Shown here: positions 1 to 7,073 of the stretch, piece by piece
Layout of the letters: the number at the start of each line of letters is the position of its first letter
How positions within the stretch are numbered: position 1 is the stretch's first letter
NCBI GenBank assembly: GCA_030631625.1
Contig: DAOVKT010000037.1
Coordinates: 1-19,722, forward strand
Direction of reading: 5' to 3'
DNA from: JAGLTZ01 sp023135015
GTDB taxonomy: Bacteria; Blakebacterota; Blakebacteria; Blakebacterales; Blakebacteraceae
Length of the DNA: 19,722 nt
Translations under genes and position numbers: made by a program
Notes under the pieces: model-generated
Database searches by the model: none
Told to the model about the DNA's origin: nothing
Seen by the model: only the letters and a program-made list of their open reading frames with translations

Positions 1-1050
1 CAGGTTGCCTCCGATACTCACCCTCACCGGATCGAAGTGAGCGCTTTCGAGAAAAATATCGGTCGTATCCTCGCCGATCTGGGAATCGATGCCTCCCATA
101 ACGCCTGCAACAGCCAGGGACCGTTCTACATCGGCGATCATGAGGACCTCAGGAGTGAGGCCACGCACCTCGTCATCCAGAGTGCGCAGAGCCTCACCCT
201 CACCGGCCCGGCGGACTACGATGGCACCCCCGGCGACCTGATGCAGATCAAAGGCGTGCTGCGGCTGGCCGATCTCCATCATGATGTAGTTAGTGATGTC
301 GACTATCGCATTTATCGGCCTGAGTCCTACAGCCCGGAGACGGCCGGCCATCCAGGAAGGGCTGGGACCGACCGATATGCCGCGGATCAGGCGCGCGGAG
401 TAACGGGGACATCCTTCCGGATCCTCGACGGTCACCGATATCTCTTCGGCTGCCCCAGCACCCGATTCGGTCACGCCAGTTCCCCAGGGCTTCAGCGGCA
501 GCCCGTACAGAGCCGCCACATCCCGCGCCACACCGTAGATGCAGAGAGCGTCGGGTCGGTTCGGTGTGACCTCTATATCGAGGATTTCGTCATCCAGCCC
601 CTGGTAGGAGACAAACTGCTTCCCCACCGGCGCATCACCTGACAGGACCATGATGCCCTCAGCATCGTCGCCCAGCTCAAGCTCCTTTTCAGAGCAGATC
701 ATGCCAAGCGAGACTTCACCGCGGATCTTGACCTTCTTGATCTTGACCCCTCCCGGCAGGACTGCACCGACGGCGGCGAATGGCACCTTCTGCCCCGCCG
801 CAACGTTATCGGCGCCGCAGACAACCGAAATGGCCTCTCCGCCCGTAGTGACCGTACATAGAGTGAGGCGCTCGGCGTTAGGATGGGGTTTTACCTCCAG
901 AACCTCCCCGACGACGACGTCTTCAAACGACTCGGCCGGACGCAGGATGGAATCCACTTCCAGCCCCGCCATGGTCAGCCTTTTGGCCAGATCGTCGGCA
1001 CCGCCCTCGTAGGGGACAAACTCACGCAGCCAGCTCAGCGGAACAAGCAT
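1..1050 (-). CDS. pheT: Phenylalanyl-tRNA synthetase beta subunit, N-terminal part (cut by window edge)
   Basis: This is the beta chain of the alpha2-beta2 enzyme that charges tRNA-Phe in the cytoplasm. The minus frame is open for 350 codons from an ATG at 1050 to the left edge, so roughly the first half of a normal ~800-residue chain is present. It begins MLVPLSWLREFV. An EMAP-II/OB-type tRNA-binding domain follows (about residues 40-150, with VGEVLEVKPHPNAERL and GMICSEKELELG). The B3/B4 editing region then starts, with NAIVDITNYIMMEIGQPQHA, FDLHQVAGG and AGVMGGIDSQIG as landmarks. The ATG lies one base after the pheS stop and has no strong Shine-Dalgarno site, so translation is probably coupled to pheS. 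The sequence looks intact and unambiguous as far as it goes. Confidence 0.96.
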   Translation of the reverse strand, partial: MLVPLSWLREFVPYEGGADDLAKRLTMAGLEVDSILRPAESFEDVVVGEVLEVKPHPNAERLTLCTVTTGGEAISVVCGADNVAAGQKVPFAAVGAVLPGGVKIKKVKIRGEVSLGMICSEKELELGDDAEGIMVLSGDAPVGKQFVSYQGLDDEILDIEVTPNRPDALCIYGVARDVAALYGLPLKPWGTGVTESGAGAAEEISVTVEDPEGCPRYSARLIRGISVGPSPSWMAGRLRAVGLRPINAIVDITNYIMMEIGQPQHAFDLHQVAGGAIVVRRAGEGEALRTLDDEVRGLTPEVLMIADVERSLAVAGVMGGIDSQIGEDTTDIFLESAHFDPVRVSIGGNL

Positions 1051-1051
1051 T

Positions 1052-2065
1052 TCAGAACTGCCCCAGGAAGCGCAGGTCGTTTTCGTAGAAGAGGCGAATA
1101 TCATCGATTCCATAACGCAGCATTGCTATCCGCTCCACTCCCATCCCGAACGCATACCCGGCCACCTGCTCGGCATCATAGCCCACGAGGCCGTAGAGTG
1201 CCGGGTTCACCATACCCGCCCCCAGGATCTCGAGCCAACCCGAGCCTTTACAGAGCCTGCAGCCCTCTCCACTGCACAGTATGCAGCCTATATCCAGTTC
1301 GGCGCTCGGCTCGGTGAACGGGAAATACGACGGGCGGAATCTCGTCGGCACATCCTCCCCGAAGAGGCGGCGGGCGAAAGCGTCCAGAACGCCCCGAAGC
1401 ATGGCCATGCTCACCCCCTCATCCACATATAATCCCTCAACCTGGTAGAAGACCGGGCTGTGTGTTGCATCCGGGGTATCGGCACGGTAACAGCGCCCGG
1501 GGACAATTATCCGGACAGGCGGAGGGGTGGATTCCATCACCCGGATCTGGACAGGACTGGTATGGGTGCGAAGCACCAGCCCCGGAGGCACACCGGTGTA
1601 GAAAGTATCCCACATCCCGCGAGCAGGATGGTGCTTGGGCATGTTCAGCGCCTCGAAGTTGTAATAATCGGTCTCAACCTGGGGTCCTTCGACCACGTCG
1701 AAACCCATCTCGCGGAAAACAGCCACGATCTCCCTCAGCGCTTTCGTGATAGGATGCAGCCTGCCCACGAACGGAGTGCGGCCGGGATGAGTGATGTCGA
1801 GCCGGGTCTCAACGGGTAGGGCTTTTTCAACGAGTTCTATGCTGCGGTGTTCGAAGAGCTCGGTCAGTTCGGACTTGATGGCGTTGAGCCGGCGTCCGGC
1901 CTCCGGGCGGTCGTCGGCTTCCAGCTTGGGTATCTGCCGGAGCAGTACTGTGATCCGCCCCTTTCGACCTATCCATTCCACACGCGCTTCTTCGAGAGAC
2001 TTTTCATCGCCGGCCTTCTCGAATGAATCACGTGCCTGGGCTGCGAGTGCGTCGTAATCCGGCAT
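1052..2065 (-). CDS. pheS: Phenylalanyl-tRNA synthetase alpha subunit
   Basis: This is the catalytic class II subunit of PheRS. Family motifs include the N-terminal coiled coil up to GRKGR, THPGR, RTHTSPVQIR (motif 2 region), CYRADTPDATHSPVFYQVEG and the C-terminal motif 3 AFGMGVERIAMLRYG with the ending YENDLRFLGQF. I chose the ATG at 2065 (337 aa), which matches the family N-terminus. A GTG at 2101 would add 12 residues and overlap rplT. Residues 261-272 hold a Cys cluster (CxxC-x4-CxxC, in a GxGC/CKGxGW context), a zinc-knuckle-like insertion known from many bacterial PheS proteins. The usual MVHP triplet after WLEILG reads MVNP here (N287), a small departure. The gene is followed one base later by pheT. 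Confidence 0.96.
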   Translation of the reverse strand: MPDYDALAAQARDSFEKAGDEKSLEEARVEWIGRKGRITVLLRQIPKLEADDRPEAGRRLNAIKSELTELFEHRSIELVEKALPVETRLDITHPGRTPFVGRLHPITKALREIVAVFREMGFDVVEGPQVETDYYNFEALNMPKHHPARGMWDTFYTGVPPGLVLRTHTSPVQIRVMESTPPPVRIIVPGRCYRADTPDATHSPVFYQVEGLYVDEGVSMAMLRGVLDAFARRLFGEDVPTRFRPSYFPFTEPSAELDIGCILCSGEGCRLCKGSGWLEILGAGMVNPALYGLVGYDAEQVAGYAFGMGVERIAMLRYGIDDIRLFYENDLRFLGQF

Positions 2066-2087
2066 ATCCACGGCTCTTGTAGGGAGC

Positions 2088-2444
2088 CTACTTGCTTTCA
2101 CCCCTTGCTGTCTCTACCAGCTCGGCAAACGCTTCGTCGTCGCGCACGGCGAGATCTGCAAGCACTTTCCTGTTCAGTTCAACTCCCCTGGCGTTCAGTG
2201 CATTTATGAACTGGCTGTAGCTCATTCCGTGTCTACGGGCCGCCGCATTGATCCGTATTATCCAGAGGCGGCGGAAGTCACGCTTTTTCCTTCTCCTGTC
2301 TCGATACGCATACTGAAGCCCGCGTTCCACCGACTCGCGCGCGGTACGGTATAGTCTATGGCGGCCGCCGACGTACCCTTTGGCCTGCTTCAAGTAACGC
2401 TTCCTTCGCCGGCGGCTGGCCGGGCTCTTGCTAACACGAGGCAT
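2088..2444 (-). CDS. rplT: 50S ribosomal protein L20
   Basis: L20 is a basic 23S rRNA-binding protein needed early in large-subunit assembly. In several bacteria it also represses its own operon by binding the mRNA. The 118-residue length is normal. Typical sequence includes RRKRYLKQAKGYVGGRHRLY, RRKKRDFRRLWIIRINAAAR and HGMSYSQFINALNARGVELN. The ATG at 2444 has a good Shine-Dalgarno AGGAG eight bases upstream. It lies between rpmI (56-nt gap) and pheS. The 56-nt gap is where L20 autoregulation could act, but I see no diagnostic pseudoknot by eye. Confidence 0.97.
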   Translation of the reverse strand: MPRVSKSPASRRRRKRYLKQAKGYVGGRHRLYRTARESVERGLQYAYRDRRRKKRDFRRLWIIRINAAARRHGMSYSQFINALNARGVELNRKVLADLAVRDDEAFAELVETARGESK

Positions 2445-2500
2445 CTTTTGTGCTCCTATTCAGACTAATTCAGTGTATAAATTCACCATGGTAGAGCCAC

Positions 2501-2692
2501 TCAACCGAGCATCCTTTTTATCTTCTTCTGATCCGCTTTCGACACCTCGGTTCCCTTGCGCAGTTTGCGCTTTCTCTTTGGACTTTTGCTCGTCAAGAGG
2601 TGGCTTTTATACGCCTTGCGCCTGCGGACCTTTCCCGTACCAGTTTTTTTAAAGCGCTTCATCGAGGCACGGTTGCTCTTCATCTTCGGCAT
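2501..2692 (-). CDS. rpmI: 50S ribosomal protein L35
   Basis: This is a small, very basic large-subunit protein of 63 residues. The start is the ATG at 2692, giving MPKMKSNRASMKRFKKTGTG, the canonical L35 N-terminus, with a GGAAGG Shine-Dalgarno about 14 bases upstream. The frame stays open upstream to 2770, inside infC, but that extension has no L35 similarity and should not be annotated. The C-terminal KADQKKIKRMLG fits the family. The gene sits 40 nt after infC and 56 nt before rplT, the conserved order. Confidence 0.95.
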   Translation of the reverse strand: MPKMKSNRASMKRFKKTGTGKVRRRKAYKSHLLTSKSPKRKRKLRKGTEVSKADQKKIKRMLG

Positions 2693-2732
2693 CTCTATAT
2701 CACTCGCCTTCCAATTGCGGCCGCTGTGTATG

Positions 2733-3284
2733 CTATTCCGACTCCTCTTTGGCCGGACTCTTCTGGGCATACCTGGTGGGAGTCAGCACCATAGTCATGT
2801 TTCTCCCGTCGGCTTTCGGTTCCTGCTCGACTTCCGATATGTCTTCAAGGTCTTCCCTGACCCTGATAAGAATTGCCGCCCCGAACTCCTGATGCATCAT
2901 CTCCCGGCCCCTGAACATGATGGTCAGCTTGACCTTGTCTCCCTTCTCAAGGAATTCCCTCACGTGCGCGACTTTGTACTCGTAATCGTGATCATCGATC
3001 TTCGGCCGGAACTTCATCTCTTTGACGGTCACCTGGTGCTGTTTCTTTTTGGCTACTTTATCTTTTTTAGCCTGTTCGTACTTGTAGCGACCGTAGTCCA
3101 TGATCTTACAGACTGGAGGTCGAGCGTTGGGAGCTACCTCTACGAGGTCCAACCCCCGTTCCTCGGCAATAGTACGGGCCTCGTCAATTTCCATGATCCC
3201 GAGCTGCTCACCCTCTTCATCGATTATACGAACCGGTGAGATCTTGATCTGGTAGTTGACACGAGGGCCTCGGTCTTTACTCAC
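2733..3284 (-). CDS. infC: Translation initiation factor IF-3
   Basis: IF-3 binds the 30S subunit, prevents premature 50S joining and checks start codons and initiator tRNA. All 183 residues are present. The N-domain carries NYQIKISPVRIIDEEGEQLG, GLDLVEVAPNARPPVCKIMD and YGRYKYEQ, followed by a lysine-rich linker (about residues 72-82). The C-domain has VKEMKFRPKIDDHDYEYK and FLEKGDKVKLTIMFRGREM. The start is a GTG at 3284 that shares four bases with the thrS stop (GTGA). An AAGGAGGG lies about 12 nt upstream, inside the thrS end. Many infC genes use AUU or another rare start that IF-3 itself discriminates against; a GTG start is less typical. Confidence 0.96.
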   Translation of the reverse strand: MSKDRGPRVNYQIKISPVRIIDEEGEQLGIMEIDEARTIAEERGLDLVEVAPNARPPVCKIMDYGRYKYEQAKKDKVAKKKQHQVTVKEMKFRPKIDDHDYEYKVAHVREFLEKGDKVKLTIMFRGREMMHQEFGAAILIRVREDLEDISEVEQEPKADGRNMTMVLTPTRYAQKSPAKEESE

Positions 3285-5239
3285 GAGCTGATGTATCCCT
3301 CCTTTTCAATCAGAGCCTGAAAGTCATCCAGGGGCATCTCCCCAAGATCACCCTCTTTACGGCGTCTCACACTGACGGTCCCGTTCTCCGTCTCCTTCTT
3401 CCCCACAACCAGCATGTACGGGACACGACCAGTTTCTCCTTCACGGATCTTATACCCTACTTTCTCGTCCCTTTCATCAACCTCCACCCGCAGCCCCCAA
3501 TTTTCCAGGCTGGAGGCCACTCCCCGGGCATACTCACGGAAAGTCTCACCTACAGGTATCACGACGACCTGCCGCGGGGCAATCCACAACGGGAAATCCC
3601 CTGCGTAATGCTCGATCAATATCGCTATGAAACGTTCGACAGACCCAAAGATCGCCCGGTGGATCATGACCGGTCTGTGACGCTCGCCGTCCGATCCAAC
3701 ATACTCAAGATCGAAGCGTTCCGGCATCGAGTAATCCACCTGGATCGTACCCAGCTGCCACGAGCGCCCCAGGCAGTCCCTGAAATGGAAGTCGATCTTG
3801 GGTCCGTAGAAAGCCCCTTCACCCTCGTTCAGTATATACTCGAGACCCGTGTGTTCCAGGGCTGCATCGAGGTCGGCCTCGGCCATGTCCCACATCTCGA
3901 CGGTCCCCACGAACTTCTCAGGGCGTGTCGACAGCTCTACGTGGTAGTCGTCGAAACCGAAATCTGCATATACCTCCTGCACCATCGCCACCAGATCTAT
4001 TACCTCGTCGCATACCTGTTCCGGGGTGCAGTAGATATGGGCGTCATCCTGGATGAAGGACCTCACACGGGTCAGGCCGTGCAACACTCCCGAGAGCTCG
4101 TGCCTGTGGACTATTCCCATCTCGGCGACCTTGAATGGAAGATCCCGGTAGGAACGAAGATCGCTCCTGAAAACCAGACAGGCGCCGGGGCAATTCATCG
4201 GCTTGACAGCAAACTGGGCTTCGTCGATCTCTGTGTAGTACATGCTGTCGCGATAGTGCTCCCAGTGCCCGCTCTTCTTCCACAGCTCAGCGTTGAGAAT
4301 CAGTGGGGTGAAGATCTCGCTGTATTTCCGCTCGGCCAGTTTACGGCGGATGTATCCGATCACACCGTTGTACAGAATCATCCCCCTGGGGTGCCAGAAG
4401 GCCATACCCGGTGCCTCCTCGTGGAAGGAGAAGAGTCCCATCTCCTTCCCGATGCGGCGGTGGTCCCTCTTCTTTGCCTCCTCGAGCATGTTGAGATGTT
4501 CTTCGAGCTGTGACTTCTTGGGAAAGGCAATGCCGTATATCCGCTGCAGCTGCTCGTTCCTCTGGTCACCCCGCCAGTACGCCCCGGCGAGCTTCATTAC
4601 CTTGAAGGCACGTAAATAGCCTGTGGAGGGCACGTGCGGTCCCCGGCACAAGTCTGTCCACTCACCCTGGCGGTAGAGGGTCACATTGCCATCCCCCTCC
4701 AGCCCGACCTCTTCATCCTCCTTCAGATCCTCCAGGATACGGACCTTGTAGATCTCACTCTGTTCGGAGAAGAGTGCCTTGGCCTCCTCGACAGGCATCA
4801 CCAGCCGTTGGATCTCCAGGTCCTCCTCGACGATCCGCTCCATCTCTGCTTCTGTTTTCCCGAAGTCGTCACTCGAGATCGGCTCCCCGAAGTCGATGTC
4901 GTAATAGAACCCTTCCTCAACAGCCGGTCCTATCGCGAGCTTCGCTTCCGGGTAGAGTCGCTTCACCGCATGGGCCAGCAGGTGGGCGCCCGAATGCCAG
5001 AAGGTCTCCTTCCCCTCTTCCGAGTCGAAGGTAAGTATCCTGAAATCGCCGCCTTCCTCCAGCGGCGCAGACAGATCGACCATGCTGCCGTTGATCTCGG
5101 CAGCCAGCGCGGCCCTGGCCAGCCCGGAACCGATAGAGGACGCCACCTCCCGTGAGGTAGTCCCCCGCAGGACCCCCAGGGTGCTGCCATCGGGCAGCCT
5201 GAGTATTATCTCTTCTTCAGCTCGATCGTTCTGCAGCAT
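3281..5239 (-). CDS. thrS: Threonyl-tRNA synthetase
   Basis: This class II synthetase charges tRNA-Thr and hydrolyses misacylated Ser-tRNA-Thr. The full-length chain of 652 residues has the bacterial domain order. An N-terminal TGS domain (about 10-72) is followed by the editing domain with H82/H86 (HSGAH) and C198/H202 (LCRGPH). The catalytic core has motif 1 near 285-315, the zinc ligands C350 (MNCPGAC) and H380 (HRHE), and a third His in MIHRAIFGS. The anticodon-binding domain has VVVIPVGE and KVGYKIREGE. The ATG at 5239 follows a weak GGATGG. The gene lies 84 nt after the tRNA-Val 3' end and overlaps infC by four bases. There is no room for a T-box leader between the tRNA and this gene. 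Confidence 0.97.
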   Translation of the reverse strand: MLQNDRAEEEIILRLPDGSTLGVLRGTTSREVASSIGSGLARAALAAEINGSMVDLSAPLEEGGDFRILTFDSEEGKETFWHSGAHLLAHAVKRLYPEAKLAIGPAVEEGFYYDIDFGEPISSDDFGKTEAEMERIVEEDLEIQRLVMPVEEAKALFSEQSEIYKVRILEDLKEDEEVGLEGDGNVTLYRQGEWTDLCRGPHVPSTGYLRAFKVMKLAGAYWRGDQRNEQLQRIYGIAFPKKSQLEEHLNMLEEAKKRDHRRIGKEMGLFSFHEEAPGMAFWHPRGMILYNGVIGYIRRKLAERKYSEIFTPLILNAELWKKSGHWEHYRDSMYYTEIDEAQFAVKPMNCPGACLVFRSDLRSYRDLPFKVAEMGIVHRHELSGVLHGLTRVRSFIQDDAHIYCTPEQVCDEVIDLVAMVQEVYADFGFDDYHVELSTRPEKFVGTVEMWDMAEADLDAALEHTGLEYILNEGEGAFYGPKIDFHFRDCLGRSWQLGTIQVDYSMPERFDLEYVGSDGERHRPVMIHRAIFGSVERFIAILIEHYAGDFPLWIAPRQVVVIPVGETFREYARGVASSLENWGLRVEVDERDEKVGYKIREGETGRVPYMLVVGKKETENGTVSVRRRKEGDLGEMPLDDFQALIEKEGYISS

Positions 5240-5323
5240 CGAGATCCATCCAAAGTTGCTCTATTCGGCTGGGGAACCAGCAGTGTAACAGGAGGTTGTT
5301 CGCCCGGAGTCGTGAGCAGAGAA

Positions 5324-5401
5324 TGGTGGGCGATACTGGACTTGAACCAGTGACCTCTTGCATGTCACGCAAGCGCTCTAACCAAACTGAGCTAATCGCC
5401 C
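5324..5401 (-). tRNA. tRNA-Val (anticodon GAC), CCA encoded
   Basis: The minus strand folds into a complete 78-nt cloverleaf. The acceptor stem is GGGCGAT/ATCGCCC (7 bp). The D arm is GCTC/GAGC, and the anticodon stem is CTTGC/GCAAG around the loop GTGACAT, giving anticodon GAC after U33. The T arm is ACTGG-TTCAAGT-CCAGT. The discriminator A and CCA are encoded (5324-5327). It lies between a promoter at 5430-5458 and thrS, in the same direction, so it may be processed from the thrS-infC-pheT transcript. Confidence 0.97.
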
Positions 5402-5429
5402 TAAACCCCCTTAAACATTGGAAAAACGG

Positions 5430-5458
5430 AAACTACGAGCGGGTCGATGGGGTGTCAA
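5430..5458 (-). promoter_or_regulatory. Sigma70-type promoter for tRNA-Val and probably the thrS operon
   Basis: On the minus strand there is a perfect -35 box TTGACA (5458-5453), a 17-nt spacer, and a -10 box TAGTTT (5435-5430, three of six consensus bases). Transcription would start near 5423, about 20 nt before the tRNA 5' end. I see no other strong promoter in the 84 nt between the tRNA and thrS, so this one probably serves the whole operon. Assignment is by sequence match only. Confidence 0.65.
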
Positions 5459-5512
5459 GATTCAAGGGTCCCCAGACGCCACCGCCTGTAATTATTTCCT
5501 ATCCTACTACAA

Positions 5513-6985
5513 TCATACAATTACTGACACCAGTAACGCCACCGCTGCGCCCGCTGTACATGAAACCACATTCACAACATCATTGTTGAGCACCCGCCAG
5601 CCCCTTATCGGTTCGACCCCGGCCCCTTCACAGTGCCTTTTTTTCTCGGTCAATGCCCCGCAGCCGTTGCAACGAAACTGGATCTGAAGTGTTGCACCGA
5701 GGAAGCTATCGATAAGTGATCCTGCAATCCCGCCGACAGCAGCCGCGAGTGCGCTGATCCCAACCGCTTCAATGCCGGCCGGTGTAAGCATCAGTGCCAC
5801 CAGGCCGATGACCAGCGCCCCCGCCGCGGAGCCGGCGAATCCCACCAGGGTCACTCCGCCGGAAGTGCCGGCTGGTACTGTTCGGCCAGTAGTAATGAGC
5901 CTTGCATGCCGCCTCAGCGCCATGCCGATCTCAGTCGCCCAGGTATCGGATGTGGCCGTTGCCACGGCCCCCAGGAAGGCCGGCCAGGCCAGATCGGGAG
6001 GAAACCCGAGAGCGGCAGCGGCGAATATCGCGAGTGCGACACCGCCGTTGGCACCGACCTGAGCCATATCTCGCATAGAGCCTTTTGCGATGACCCTGGT
6101 TTCGCCTCGGCGTTTGCGGTCGCTGACCTGCGAAAGGACACTGGAGATGATGAAGAACACCATTATCGGCACGGTCCAGGGCCATCCGCCTCCACCCAGA
6201 AGCCAGGTTGCGATCAGGAACGCCCCGGCCGCACCATCGGGGCGCAGCGCCTTCCACCTCACGGCTGTGGCAACCAGGACCAGTGCTACCGCCTCGGCCA
6301 ACAGCATCGCCTGCGGCTGGACGGCAGAATCCCTTAGCAGCATCAGAGTGAAGGCTGCTGCGAGCGGCACGGTCAGGTTGTCAGTGCCGCGGCGGGAGAA
6401 CGCCTCGACGATGGCAACTACCGGGGCGCATGCAAGCCCTACCAACAGTGCCTGGCCAGTCCCGGCCAGTCCGAAAGCTTCCCATCCCAGACTTACCGTC
6501 AGCCCGGTGATTGCAAACACCGCGATCGAGCCATCCCAGCTCTTACCGGTAAAACCTTGTGGAAGAGGAATTGTATACCGCCTGGCCTCTCCGACAATCA
6601 CGCCGGCAGCATCCGCGAAAGCCATAGCCAGAAGAGGCACTGTGATAAGAACGGGCTCATCCCAGGCCAACAGATAGAGCAGCAGCACGGAAACAGCGAA
6701 CCATACAGTACCGTAACTGGAGGGTCTGGCGGCATGAATTGAAGGCAACCAGTGAAAGTGTACGGCCAGGTAAAGGGAGACCAGGAGCAGCAGAGCTGCT
6801 GCTGCAGGCCACCACCGATTCTGGAACAGAAGAGGGGCAAGTGCCACTATAACACCACTGGAAATATGTACCGCCAGGCGAGTAATACGTCCAGAGATAC
6901 CGAAATAGCGTCCCACCACCTCGGAGAGCACGACAATGATGGCTACTGCGGCCACACATAGTAGTGCTACATTGATATCATTCAT
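5513..6985 (-). CDS. Polytopic membrane protein: VTE5/dolichol-kinase-like domain fused to DUF92 (VTE6-like) domain
   Basis: A 490-residue, very hydrophobic protein with many predicted membrane helices. The N-terminal half (about 1-225) has hallmarks of CTP-dependent polyprenol or phytol kinases (SEC59/VTE5) and related cytidylyltransferases: H40, D125 in AFADAAG, GKSWDGS (147-153), and E194 followed by GTDNLTVPL (200-208). The C-terminal half (about 245-460) matches DUF92, whose plant member VTE6 is a phytyl-phosphate kinase. Landmarks are PDGAAGA, MAQVGANGG, SDTWATEIG (346-354), GTSGGVTLVG and LIDSFLGATLQ (425-433). A Cys/His cluster (C439, C442, H451, C452) lies near the end. I infer stepwise phosphorylation of an isoprenoid alcohol, but the substrate is unknown. 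ATG at 6985 follows GGATGGGG. It is divergent from mazG. Confidence 0.85.
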   Translation of the reverse strand: MNDINVALLCVAAVAIIVVLSEVVGRYFGISGRITRLAVHISSGVIVALAPLLFQNRWWPAAAALLLLVSLYLAVHFHWLPSIHAARPSSYGTVWFAVSVLLLYLLAWDEPVLITVPLLAMAFADAAGVIVGEARRYTIPLPQGFTGKSWDGSIAVFAITGLTVSLGWEAFGLAGTGQALLVGLACAPVVAIVEAFSRRGTDNLTVPLAAAFTLMLLRDSAVQPQAMLLAEAVALVLVATAVRWKALRPDGAAGAFLIATWLLGGGGWPWTVPIMVFFIISSVLSQVSDRKRRGETRVIAKGSMRDMAQVGANGGVALAIFAAAALGFPPDLAWPAFLGAVATATSDTWATEIGMALRRHARLITTGRTVPAGTSGGVTLVGFAGSAAGALVIGLVALMLTPAGIEAVGISALAAAVGGIAGSLIDSFLGATLQIQFRCNGCGALTEKKRHCEGAGVEPIRGWRVLNNDVVNVVSCTAGAAVALLVSVIV

Positions 6986-7023
6986 AAAACCCCATCCACT
7001 GGACGCCCGTCATAATGATGGAT

Positions 7024-7051
7024 TTATTACCGAACATGTCGTCTCTGTCAA
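7024..7051 (-). promoter_or_regulatory. Candidate promoter for the VTE5-DUF92 membrane protein gene
   Basis: The minus strand has a perfect TTGACA (7051-7046), a 16-nt spacer and TAATAA (7029-7024), an A/T-rich but imperfect -10 box. It lies 38 nt upstream of the start codon at 6985, within the 88-nt divergent gap shared with mazG. I found no equally good promoter for mazG on the plus strand. Confidence 0.4.
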
Positions 7052-7073
7052 CCCTGCTGCTGCGAATACTTGT

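Noticed and set aside
37..642. A 201-codon open frame on plus, antisense to pheT
   Set aside because: The minus strand carries clear PheT sequence across the whole stretch; the plus translation has no recognisable domain and reflects codon bias of the real gene.
2556..3239. A 227-codon plus frame with hydrophobic stretches opposite rpmI and infC
   Set aside because: The hydrophobic residues mirror the Lys-rich codons (AAA/AAG read as TTT/CTT) of L35 and IF-3, so it is a shadow.
3608..4513. A 301-codon open frame on plus, antisense to thrS
   Set aside because: It lies wholly within conserved ThrRS coding sequence; high GC at third positions commonly opens such antisense frames.
5240..5323. 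Possible T-box leader for thrS
   Set aside because: Only 84 nt separate the tRNA from the start codon and there is no T-box sequence or terminator/antiterminator pair.
5296..5589. A 97-codon plus frame with GDTGLEPVTS
   Set aside because: This is the well-known spurious translation of a tRNA gene read on the wrong strand.
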